A stretch of 64,000 nt of DNA from Paragonimus westermani (lineage: Eukaryota; Platyhelminthes; Trematoda; Plagiorchiida; Troglotrematidae), in NCBI GenBank assembly GCA_008508345.1, contig QNGE01001295.1, forward strand, positions 105,636-169,635, given 5' to 3'. A program made the position numbers and the translations under genes. This document shows positions 34,826-45,600 of this stretch, piece after piece; the stretch's first letter is position 1; the number at the start of each line of letters is the position of its first letter. The notes under the pieces were generated by a model. That model searched no databases. It saw only the letters and a list, made by a program, of their open reading frames with translations, and had not been told where the DNA came from.

Positions 34826-36499
34826 AAAGAGAAGTAACCCTCTATGGAAAAGATGAGTAAAGCGAGAAGAAACCTGCAACAATATGGTTTAAATAACAAA
34901 ATTGTATGATGAAAACCTGGTGGGAATATGCATCCACATTCGCTGATTTGGGATTTCTGAATAAACGTCGGAATGGACATTTCCAGGACCTAGAACGAAG
35001 TAAGGTGCAAACTGAACTATATTTATCTGAATCCTTTCCATTGTATCTCAAGTGGTAGAATTAATCGTTTTATTGTTCGCGCACGCAGCTGACTGTTTCT
35101 CTAAGTAGGAAATGTTCCCAACCGATGTAGCAGTACTCCCCAATAGCGTAATTTGTTTCTGCTCCGGAATCTCCGTCCGCATCATAATGGTAGTTGGAGG
35201 TGATTATTAGCCTGAACAGGAGTGACCTTAGTCCGGTTCGCGAAAAAAGATCTACCCACCAGTAATCAGGGAATGTGACGATCCAATCGAACACGACCAC
35301 CAACATCATGCAGTCGATTAGCATGCAAGAAAAAAACCAAGGAGCGGAACAGCGTCACTGGATAAAAACACCGAAGGAATACAAGACGGATGAAACGCCT
35401 TCCCACGAAGCCAAAGCCACCAGCCGAAAAGGATGGGGTACCAGTTGATCAATGGACATAAGCACTGACTATGAATCTAACCGTTTTGCACTACAACACT
35501 GTTTGATCGGAACCCGGTCGTGGTTTTGACGTCACGGATGGCCACGTGATAGGCAATTCCTGGCTTAAGTGTCAAACCATTCGTGTCAGCACTCAACAGA
35601 TCTTTCCGCCGGTCTTGTCGATCGACCACTCGTAGTGTATGGAATGATCACGGAGAAAGTGGATGCGCCGTTAAGTCGATTCAGCACCATCAGAGCGCGT
35701 GTGCCTTCGTGGCTTCTGGCATCTAGTCACTGTGACCAGGTCGTACGCTCACCCGAACAATTGCGAGGTGGCGGGAAACTTCATAAACGGCCTGTCAACC
35801 AGATATCAGACTCACATGTACATATGACTAAATGTCCGCCGGTTTCACCTCTGCATCTTTGTCAAAACGAACACGGAAGGTGGTTATAGAGTTGAGGGAC
35901 AAAACTTATTTCCGAAATCAAGGAAAGCTGAGTATTTGGGAGCGATAAATCAGTGGTACCCACTCTGAGGTCAACAGGGTAGTAATCTACACACGATTGA
36001 AAGATCGTTGAATGCGGTTCACACTCCAGCCACGGCAAGCATACGCGCTACTGATGAACTATGGGAAGAGCAAAACGCCGGTGCATTTGTCTCTTCACGG
36101 AAGAAGTCAACCGAAAAGTTCACCTGAATGCTAGTAAACGTGGATGATATTCAAACTGTCTCCCCATTCTTAACATCGACCTTAATTTTCTAAGCGCATA
36201 ATCTGTATCAAGGAGACAGCGTTTGATAATATTCAGCACTGCCGTAGCGCACGGATTCGACAAAAACCCAACGACATTTTATTAAACTTAAGTCGATAGA
36301 GCAGCGGCGAACAAACGAGGTTCACCGGATTTAGGCCAGCTTGCATTGTCTTTAATATAGTGGCATCAAGTATAACGCCCAATCGCCCGCTGCACTTCGT
36401 ACACCATCTAGTACAGATGTTGCCACTTCAACTGCAAATAATTTCAGGTCGGAAAACAGCCATTACAAGAATTGCAGTGATTCTCTCATGTGAATGCCA
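34826..36499. repeat. Tandem duplicate, left copy (1,674 bp), probable assembly artefact
   Basis: Identical, at every place I compared, to 36501-38174 (constant offset 1,675). Its right end is the single N at 36500, where the second copy starts. The sequence itself has no recognised gene; it includes a decayed SINE (35985-36115). Overlapping frames such as minus 35070-35324 and plus 35569-35889 occur in both copies simply because the DNA is the same. Confidence 0.93.
35985..36115 (+). mobile_element. Decayed hammerhead SINE, copy S3
   Basis: Matches the SINE body from the B-box onward: a GGTTCACACTCC segment (36016-36027), CCACGGCAAGCATACGCGC, then CTGATGA (36051-36057), which is a perfect first core strand of a hammerhead. 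Helix II is lost (ACTATGGGAAGAGC) and the second core strand reads AAAA instead of GAAA. Helix I is also broken. An inactive remnant. Confidence 0.6.
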
Positions 36500-36500
36500 N
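36500..36500. other. Single ambiguous base (N) at the duplication junction
   Basis: One N stands exactly between the two identical 1,674-bp copies. A one-base gap between overlapping contig ends is what a scaffolder leaves when it joins contigs without merging their overlap. Confidence 0.95.
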
Positions 36501-38174
36501 AAAGAGAAGTAACCCTCTATGGAAAAGATGAGTAAAGCGAGAAGAAACCTGCAACAATATGGTTTAAATAACAAAATTGTATGATGAAAACCTGGTGGGA
36601 ATATGCATCCACATTCGCTGATTTGGGATTTCTGAATAAACGTCGGAATGGACATTTCCAGGACCTAGAACGAAGTAAGGTGCAAACTGAACTATATTTA
36701 TCTGAATCCTTTCCATTGTATCTCAAGTGGTAGAATTAATCGTTTTATTGTTCGCGCACGCAGCTGACTGTTTCTCTAAGTAGGAAATGTTCCCAACCGA
36801 TGTAGCAGTACTCCCCAATAGCGTAATTTGTTTCTGCTCCGGAATCTCCGTCCGCATCATAATGGTAGTTGGAGGTGATTATTAGCCTGAACAGGAGTGA
36901 CCTTAGTCCGGTTCGCGAAAAAAGATCTACCCACCAGTAATCAGGGAATGTGACGATCCAATCGAACACGACCACCAACATCATGCAGTCGATTAGCATG
37001 CAAGAAAAAAACCAAGGAGCGGAACAGCGTCACTGGATAAAAACACCGAAGGAATACAAGACGGATGAAACGCCTTCCCACGAAGCCAAAGCCACCAGCC
37101 GAAAAGGATGGGGTACCAGTTGATCAATGGACATAAGCACTGACTATGAATCTAACCGTTTTGCACTACAACACTGTTTGATCGGAACCCGGTCGTGGTT
37201 TTGACGTCACGGATGGCCACGTGATAGGCAATTCCTGGCTTAAGTGTCAAACCATTCGTGTCAGCACTCAACAGATCTTTCCGCCGGTCTTGTCGATCGA
37301 CCACTCGTAGTGTATGGAATGATCACGGAGAAAGTGGATGCGCCGTTAAGTCGATTCAGCACCATCAGAGCGCGTGTGCCTTCGTGGCTTCTGGCATCTA
37401 GTCACTGTGACCAGGTCGTACGCTCACCCGAACAATTGCGAGGTGGCGGGAAACTTCATAAACGGCCTGTCAACCAGATATCAGACTCACATGTACATAT
37501 GACTAAATGTCCGCCGGTTTCACCTCTGCATCTTTGTCAAAACGAACACGGAAGGTGGTTATAGAGTTGAGGGACAAAACTTATTTCCGAAATCAAGGAA
37601 AGCTGAGTATTTGGGAGCGATAAATCAGTGGTACCCACTCTGAGGTCAACAGGGTAGTAATCTACACACGATTGAAAGATCGTTGAATGCGGTTCACACT
37701 CCAGCCACGGCAAGCATACGCGCTACTGATGAACTATGGGAAGAGCAAAACGCCGGTGCATTTGTCTCTTCACGGAAGAAGTCAACCGAAAAGTTCACCT
37801 GAATGCTAGTAAACGTGGATGATATTCAAACTGTCTCCCCATTCTTAACATCGACCTTAATTTTCTAAGCGCATAATCTGTATCAAGGAGACAGCGTTTG
37901 ATAATATTCAGCACTGCCGTAGCGCACGGATTCGACAAAAACCCAACGACATTTTATTAAACTTAAGTCGATAGAGCAGCGGCGAACAAACGAGGTTCAC
38001 CGGATTTAGGCCAGCTTGCATTGTCTTTAATATAGTGGCATCAAGTATAACGCCCAATCGCCCGCTGCACTTCGTACACCATCTAGTACAGATGTTGCCA
38101 CTTCAACTGCAAATAATTTCAGGTCGGAAAACAGCCATTACAAGAATTGCAGTGATTCTCTCATGTGAATGCCA
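36501..38174. repeat. Tandem duplicate, right copy (1,674 bp)
   Basis: Begins AAAGAGAAGTAACC as at 34826 and ends GTGAATGCCA as at 36499, after which unique sequence continues. No difference was found in the lines compared. Confidence 0.93.
37660..37790 (+). mobile_element. Decayed hammerhead SINE, copy S3, in the right duplicate
   Basis: The same sequence as 35985-36115, with CTGATGA at 37726-37732. If the tandem duplication is an artefact, this is not a separate locus. Confidence 0.55.
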
Positions 38175-39492
38175 ATTTGTCCATTATGAGCTAATCAGCA
38201 CCGTGTATGACGCCGGAGAGTACCTCCAAAGGCAGTCCAGCTGCCTGTCAGCACCGTTGCCTAGGCATTCAGGCACTTCTTGTGCTCTTTGGTCCGTTGA
38301 GATTTCTCCGCCCTTGGAAAAGTCAAGCGTGGGAATAAGTAGGTGAAACAGCACAAGGCCTCGGTTTGAGCGAACTCTTCCTCCTTGCTCTTCTTATAGA
38401 GAGGGACCCCTTCTCGATAGGAGATGACGACTTTGCCTCGGAAACTCGGGATCAGCAGTCATTCAAGAAGACTAGTGTCGGACAGCATCAACCCTGTCTT
38501 TAATTCGTGCACAAAGTACTGAAGACGCAGACTAGTTTTTTTGCAGAGCCTAGTTACAGCCATTGTACTTTAAACACTAGACTTAACGCGTACTCAATGC
38601 ATCCCTAAGCAACAAACTGAGCTTCAACCTGGCCGCGTTCGCGTAGATCACACCTTCACATTCCGTCAAAAAGTTTCTTTTTAAACATCAAGGGGGACCT
38701 TCGGTGCATTTAATACAGTTGCGCGGGTAGATCTAAGTATCGAAAGGTTTGTCCGAGAGATACTTCAATATGTCGAAAGCAGCTCACAATCACCTCCAGC
38801 CGAATGAGCGTCTATGTTGAGTTACTGCCGATCTTCAACGTTTCAAGTGGAGTGCAATATAACTGTCCAGCTTCCCTCTTGTTCAACACCATAATAGACG
38901 AAAGCATAGGGCGCACTCCGCCGAATTGCGAGCGACATTAGACATTTCGTGAATCTAAGGATTCAAGGAACTCTGGCCGCCAGAGACAGGCCATACTTTA
39001 GTCAGTCATTTACGGGACTTTCACACCTTCTAAGCACGAGGTAGGCAGGAGTGCGCTTGCTGTCAGACTAGACAGGAAGTTGCAGAAAATCGAGCTGCAT
39101 CAGCGCCAGTTGAACATATGCTATTGTCGCGCACGATCCACAACTAAATTAATAGAAGAAATTCATTGATCAAATATCTGATCGCAACCAACCATGACAG
39201 ATAAACGATATAAAACAATCAAGTGCAATTTCAAAGGATTGCACGACAATCCTGCAATGCTGTAGCAAACCCTCAAATCTCGCGCTTCAATGACAGTTCA
39301 AGTTTGACAACGCTGGCATCCGGAACCCGTCGAGGAGAGCAATGAATATGAAAAATGTGAAGACGGGTGGAAACACCATCCAACTTCTAAAAACAAACTT
39401 CACGGAGTTGTAAGCCCACCATAGAAAACATTTACTTGCAACGAGGGTGCACCATATAACAACGACCGATAAAAGCCAAACAAGATGAAAAG
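38175..39492. other. No gene recognised; probable 3' flank or UTR of ribophorin I
   Basis: On the minus strand this lies downstream of the ribophorin I stop codon, so part of it must be the 3' UTR. I found no convincing AATAAA on the minus strand between 39490 and 39120; an ATTAAA occurs near 38708. The polyadenylation site is therefore unknown. Confidence 0.4.
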
Positions 39493-39675
39493 TCACAGGT
39501 TTTCCATTATGGCATCTGCGCGACCGATCAGATCAGCCTTCTTAGCGCTTAGATCACTGTCTGAAGCTTGGTATTGGGCTTTGTTGATCTTCCCGTTGAT
39601 AAGACGTTCGGCCAATTGCACGCTTTCCTGTATGAGGTCGCGGTAGGAAGAATCGATGGTCATAACTTCCCGTAA
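39493..39675 (-). CDS. RPN1: Ribophorin I, last coding exon
   Basis: 61 codons including a TGA stop (39493-39495). Acceptor CTTTTTTCCAG precedes it at 39676 and beyond. It encodes LREVMTIDSSYRDLIQESVQ, then LAERLINGKINKAQY and an ending DAIMENL, matching the charged helical C-terminus of the family (an AERLV/I-GK segment is shared). Confidence 0.88.
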   Translation of the reverse strand, partial: LREVMTIDSSYRDLIQESVQLAERLINGKINKAQYQASDSDLSAKKADLIGRADAIMENL

Positions 39676-42600
39676 CTGGAAAAAAGTGGAGCATTAAGCA
39701 GGTGGTGATTTGCAAACCAAGCGAGTTCAAACGAACTAATAAACCTTCCAAACAAGAAAAACAACCGAATTTAATTAAACATAATGTTCCACAAAACGTT
39801 TTGCACACAAGTAAGAGAAACACAATAAAAGCGATCAAGGTGTGGGTTAATAAAACTGACTAACAGGCATCACGTAACTGTGTCCACACACTGCGCATCG
39901 CACATAAAGCATAGTTAGACTCTTCATAGCTGGCGCTTCTATGTTCAAAAGCAGAGAAATGTGTGAGATCTGACTACTGTATTTAGGGAGCTCTTCAGAG
40001 CATAGCTGCCAGTAACGATAATCCAGAAATGAAATGTGACAGCGGTCATGCAAACGCACTGCACAAGCTATGATGGTTGAGACAATAAACGACGAAGCGG
40101 TGGATGCTGGACGACAAACATTCAGACGCACACATCGTCTCAAATGACAGAGCGTGTAGCTGAAAACAGAAGCCAATCAACTATGGATAAACTTTGAGTG
40201 TTCGCGCCTCACTGAAGCGGATGCTTGATCACACCACAGTAGTCTTGAATCATATCCGAATGTACTGTCGGTCGGACCACCGTTTACTTTAACAGCAAAG
40301 TGGAATATCACGGAAAAGATAACGTCCGTAAACTATAACTAAGCGGGAGCACTACAGATGACTGCGGCACACTGCCATCTCGGAAAGCGTTTCTAACCAA
40401 CAATTTGAGTGATCATGTGTACCCCAGCCAGGCAGTGAACACCAACCGACTTTGATCAACTGGACAGTCAAAGTCTCCATATTTCGTGACCAGGATGCTG
40501 TCTGATCACTACGCAGTTTTACCCAACTATTGGTGGTCCCGGCAAGTAACGCACGGCACAGTAAACGCTCCGTACAATATCCTGTGACGACAAATGAATG
40601 TTGACCGAAAATGGAATCCTCAGCAAACAAATTAATAGGAAACCGAACACTATTTATACCGATTTTGGGGAAAAATTTACTGGCAACAAAACGTCAACGC
40701 GGCAGCAAATCCACTTACCTTAGCTAGTGGAAACTAGGAAGACGACATGAAACTCAGGAAACATCAAAAGCAAATAATCCAATCAAAAACTGTTCTCATC
40801 GGAACGTGGTAAATACTGGTTCTTATACGTTGCCGGAAAGAAACTTGATTTACAAATATGTGCTTTTCGAGACGAACTATCTATATGACGCTGGGTCCCG
40901 CTCTGCTTAGTCTCAATATCCGTAGCTGCTAGACAAGTAACAATTCTAGGCACATCCGGTGCTTCAAAGTCAATCGAATGCCTAAATGGGGACGATGAAC
41001 TGATAAGAGTAATTTGTTTCGGAGATTGACTAATGCACAGAAGAATGGAAATGCAAGCGGCCTTATTTCAGCAGTATCACCTGTCGATGATGATGACCAA
41101 TGAGCAATTTAAAAAATCGGAGTGTCGAAGTTTTTACCAATCGAACAATACGACTGAACATTTCGACATCAATGTGTCGCCCACAAAATGGCAGTTGGCG
41201 CCTTTTGAGGTAAAGATTCGTCCGTGTTCACTTTATTTTTTTTTATATCCAACGTTATCAGCACCAAGGTAGAGCGATATGCACAACTTTATACGTGGGT
41301 TTCAAAACCCATAGGGCCGAAACACACTTTAAGACAATTTTTCAGCTGATCCGGGGCGCGTCTACAGGCATCCACTGAAACGACGACTCAGGTGGTATTG
41401 TTGATGTGTGCGGTTGATACTGGAGTGCCAGATAGTGAAAGTGATGACTTTTTGTTAGATAAATTCCTGGTAAAGACCAAGAAGATATGTACCACCATTA
41501 AACCATGAGTGCCGAAAAAAACACCGTTAGGGGAAAGCATTGAGGGAAAGTCAGCAATATAAACGGCGGATATCTACCTCGTTCCAACAGATCTTTTGAC
41601 AGATACTGCAGATCAAACAAAGACTAAACAAGAGCATTCAGTTTTCGAAAGCTCCTGGAGAGTTGAGAACTGGTCAAACATCTAGCTTGTCACTTGAAAC
41701 TTTAGCAAGCAGCACTCGTTCGGCATCGTTAGAATCAACGGCAGCCGGGATACGGTAACCATAACTACTGCTTACATCTGAAAATGTACATATGTACGGA
41801 GAGTAGTGCTGATAGTTGCATGCTACTGGTTAAAACGTTGTACTCAAGATCACCAATGTCTGTTCTGTTTGATGAACCGCTGACTACCCAACTAGTGAAG
41901 TTGATGAACACTTCTAAATACTCAGGAGGTAGCATCATGCATCGCCGTCGAAATCAACAACAGGTGGGTATGAAAAGTACATATGCGACTCGGATGAGGG
42001 GCAAACATTGGGGACTACGAAACCCCCTGCTGATCGCTAGCTTCTAGACCATATAGAAGACCACAAGCGAACAGTGTCGCATATCACCAGCCACCGCCGG
42101 CAGAAGTGGGACCGTCTAATTTTTCAACACCTTCAAGAAGCTGTTGTCATCGGCCTCCATATAAAACGAAGATGTAATGAGAATCCTAAATGGCTAGAGA
42201 TATAGACCGAATGGAGTGAAAATCAAAACGTTGATGAACGGTCCCAAATAGACTAGGAATTCCGAGTTTCGCTAAGTTGTCTTGTAGATGAGATTCCTGG
42301 ATCAAATGTTATCGGCAGAACCTCTTGAACCAACCCGATTCTTCAACCCGAACACCACAGAAGGTTAGTCACAAAGCTGACAAACTGTTCCGTTCACTAA
42401 GACATCAATAATTGGGTACCTCCGCCCGAAGGCGGACCGATCCGATCGCATTTGGTCGGTTCGTCTTTGCCTGTCAATTGCTTGTGCCTGCATTTGTCGT
42501 GCCTTTGGATCCTTGATCGTCCGCTGCGGTCGGTCAGTGTATTTTGTCCCGCGAAGACAAACAAAGTGAGGCAATTTTCTTGAGCCTGGTCACGCTTTTT

Positions 42601-45600
42601 ATATTAAAAGTACCACGTTTCCAGTGACTTGATTTGGTTAAGATATTTCTTATCGGTGTTCATACGTACGACGCCCAAAGTTCGTCGTAATAACGCACAA
42701 CACAGAAATAAAAAAAGAAGACACTGAATTCACCAAGTGTTGTTTTTTCCAGGTTATTCCATGTGACTGTTGAAATGAGAAGCTGGTCGAGTCACAGTAC
42801 CTTCTGATCGAAATAACAAGAATTGTCCGGAGTTACAAGCAGCAAGCTGTTCAGCAGTATATGCACTACTGTTGAGGCAAGCGAAACTTTCCAATGGTAT
42901 TACAATAAGTATGTCTAACAGCGTTAAAAAGGTTTTGGTTTTTCACGGAAAATATTATCAGTCGCCCACTCATCAAGCCCTACAGACACTATCCCTTACT
43001 CTCGCCGTTAATTCACCAGGTAAGCCCGCGATTTGAGGATACGTCCGGCGATAGTCAGACAGTCACACCAAAAAGAAATTACGTCAAGAAAAATCCAAAA
43101 GATCAACGCACATGTGAAGGAACATGTAGGATGCTCAAACAAATGCAACAAAGAAGCATGTTCGTGCAAAAACTTGCGAGCGACCGAAATTAATTTACGC
43201 ACGCTTACTACGGCCAAGGCAAACGCGTTGATCGAGAACAATGTGCGGTTTGACATTTTGAAACCACGATCAAGCATACCAAAAACGAGAGAAAAACAGC
43301 TGTATAGACGTTGTCTGATTCCCAGCATTTAATAAAAAAATTTGAAGGATCGCTGGGAAAACTAATATGCCAGACGAAGAGACGATGATCCCAGTGGAAC
43401 ACGACGAACATCAACTTCAATCATGTTTAAAGCGTGCATGTACATCTTTCGACACTCTATCATTACCGTTTTGTGTTAGGCTATCTTTGGCATGAAGAAT
43501 GAGCGGATTTTTGCGCATTACTCACTTTTCCATATAACACGGCACGAACCAGTAACTGACCGCCGAAACAGTGGTTACTGACCACTAAGCAATAGGCACG
43601 AGTTCGCACGAATAAGTCACAGTGATTAACAATTTGAAGACACTTTTGGTGGCACCCTGCTGACCACTCCACACATCAAAAGCGCCAAAATATTAACTAG
43701 TAAACGAACGATGTCGAGTGCTTCGCTAATCACAACAAGGAAGTAGGCTCCCGTTGGACCTTGCGAGCGACTGCAATCAATTTACGCACAATTACTACGA
43801 TCAGCACAAACGAGCTGAACGAGAACAATGTGCGATCCGACATCACGAAAAAGGTGATCGTGCATATCACAGTACAGAAACGTGGAAACAAAAAAGCCCT
43901 GTGACAATGAGCGTTCCTTCATGGAACACAAAATGATTACACGACTCACTTTCTCAACACCTTCGGTGCACAATTCAGCCAACTTTCCTTGGATGTGAGT
44001 CAAAAGCTGGTTGAGCCTTTTGTGCTCGCCTTCCAGCCTACGACGTTCTGACACTAATTTCGCCGCATCTTTTCCAGACTTGTAGCTACTGATTACGTCC
44101 TCATATGACTGATAAACACCAGCACGTTGTTTATAGACGTCCTGCGCTTCATCCACGATCGCTTGTGCACGCAACCGCAATTCAGCTTTTTCGTCCTGTA
44201 GATAAGATACAAACAGAAAACATGATCAAATGAAAATATAGACTAAAATCTTCAACATAAAACTAGCCAGCTCGTGCCCATTAGTCAGTGTCAATTAGGG
44301 AGTCCTCAACGAGAGCAACAAAACGTCTCCGATCTAACGAACCATTGTGACTCTACGTGGACTGGATGATTGGTTGTTGTGGTACGAACAACATCATTCA
44401 AAGTAGTTCAAGCTCCAATTCAAGGTGGTAAGTATGGAAATTACTAGCACTGTCATTAAACAGCCGACAGTCACAATTAACAAAGGTATTACTAACAAGT
44501 AGTTTGACCAGTTAGCTAATTTAGAAGAGACCCAATGGCGAAAAACCCAGCTGGATCCGAACTAGCGACAGAAACAGTACTCCTGAACGTGGCAAACGCT
44601 CTAATAGCCGAACAGAGAGTTCAGAAATGTCACGTTTGGAATCTTACCCACCTGTTCCATTGTCTCATATGGAATCCACAAAAACCATTAAATGATTGTT
44701 ACGCTCAACAACGGCGTTGTTGTATTCCGGTGTGAACTGTTTGATAAGTCTTGTCGGGACAGTCAACCTTCTGCATCACATAGCAGATTCCACGAGACAT
44801 TGTGGTGGGTGGGCATGAGCCCAAATGTGAAATTTTTAAACCTTTGGCGTGGCTGCTAAAGCAGTTGCCGCGCTTAGGCACGCTGTTTCTGTTGCTGATT
44901 TGAATCCAGCCGAAGTCCAGATTTTTCATCACTCTTTTGAATTAACACTGATATGTAATGACGTGGGACTTTCAATCGGGAGTCTTGACAACCTTAACAA
45001 GTTCACCTTCGAACTGATATCTGGGGTGTGATCCATACCGATGAACAAACTAAAAACACCGATTGATGCACCACTGTTAGGAGCCACGCACGCTACAATG
45101 TTTCTGTCAACTCGTCAACTGATAAACGAAGACAGTCGATGCTGAGCAGTTTTTTCAAGCGCACTCTTATTTTTGAGCTACTAAGATCAATTCAAAACGT
45201 TTTATTCTGTAATTAAGTAAGCCTCAACAGTAGTTTTACTCACATTTGTATTCGAGTTAGCAAACTGTGACTGCTTTCATTTCACTATGAGTTCCGGAAA
45301 TGCCCGCAGTACATAAGACCTTGGTGTTTTCACACTCCATAGTGGTCTGGAAGAGCCCACCGTATCTGCAGTTTTCGCTCTCTCAACCCTCTAGTGGGCT
45401 TAAGGCTACAAAACTCTGGGAAATCCATCGAATGTTAACCACCCAGAAGACTAGATGATCAATATCCCCAAACAAACCATTAACTGGGCATATCCACGAG
45501 TATACTTTTCACAAGCTGAATCAATAACACAGGTTTACACTAGAAGGCATTTGATACAATACACTGAATATTTCAAACAAATATTTCAAAGTACGGATCG

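Larger units (their letters stand above)
39676..43949 (-). other. Ribophorin I intron, about 4.3 kb
   Basis: Holds a minus-strand non-LTR fragment (40365-40600), a gag/protease-like fragment (42360-42560), a SINE remnant (42760-42890) and two copies of a dispersed repeat (43060-43330, 43755-43900). Donor GTGAGT at 43944-43949. 40640-42350 shows nothing recognisable. Confidence 0.7.

Noticed and set aside
34675..34980. Hydrophobic minus-strand frame of 101 codons that looks like a membrane protein
   Set aside because: Composition follows from an A/G-rich run on the + strand (poly-pyrimidine on the minus strand); a broken version appears beside the N at 36500.
35070..35889. Frames of 84 and 106 codons that occur twice (again at 36745-37564), suggesting a duplicated gene pair
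   Set aside because: They are identical because the underlying DNA is repeated around an N; no motif, and the two frames are on opposite strands in non-coding-like sequence.
43033..43332. 99-codon + strand frame with a Cys-rich patch, possibly a small zinc protein
   Set aside because: It coincides with dispersed repeat R, and the other copies of the repeat do not preserve the frame.
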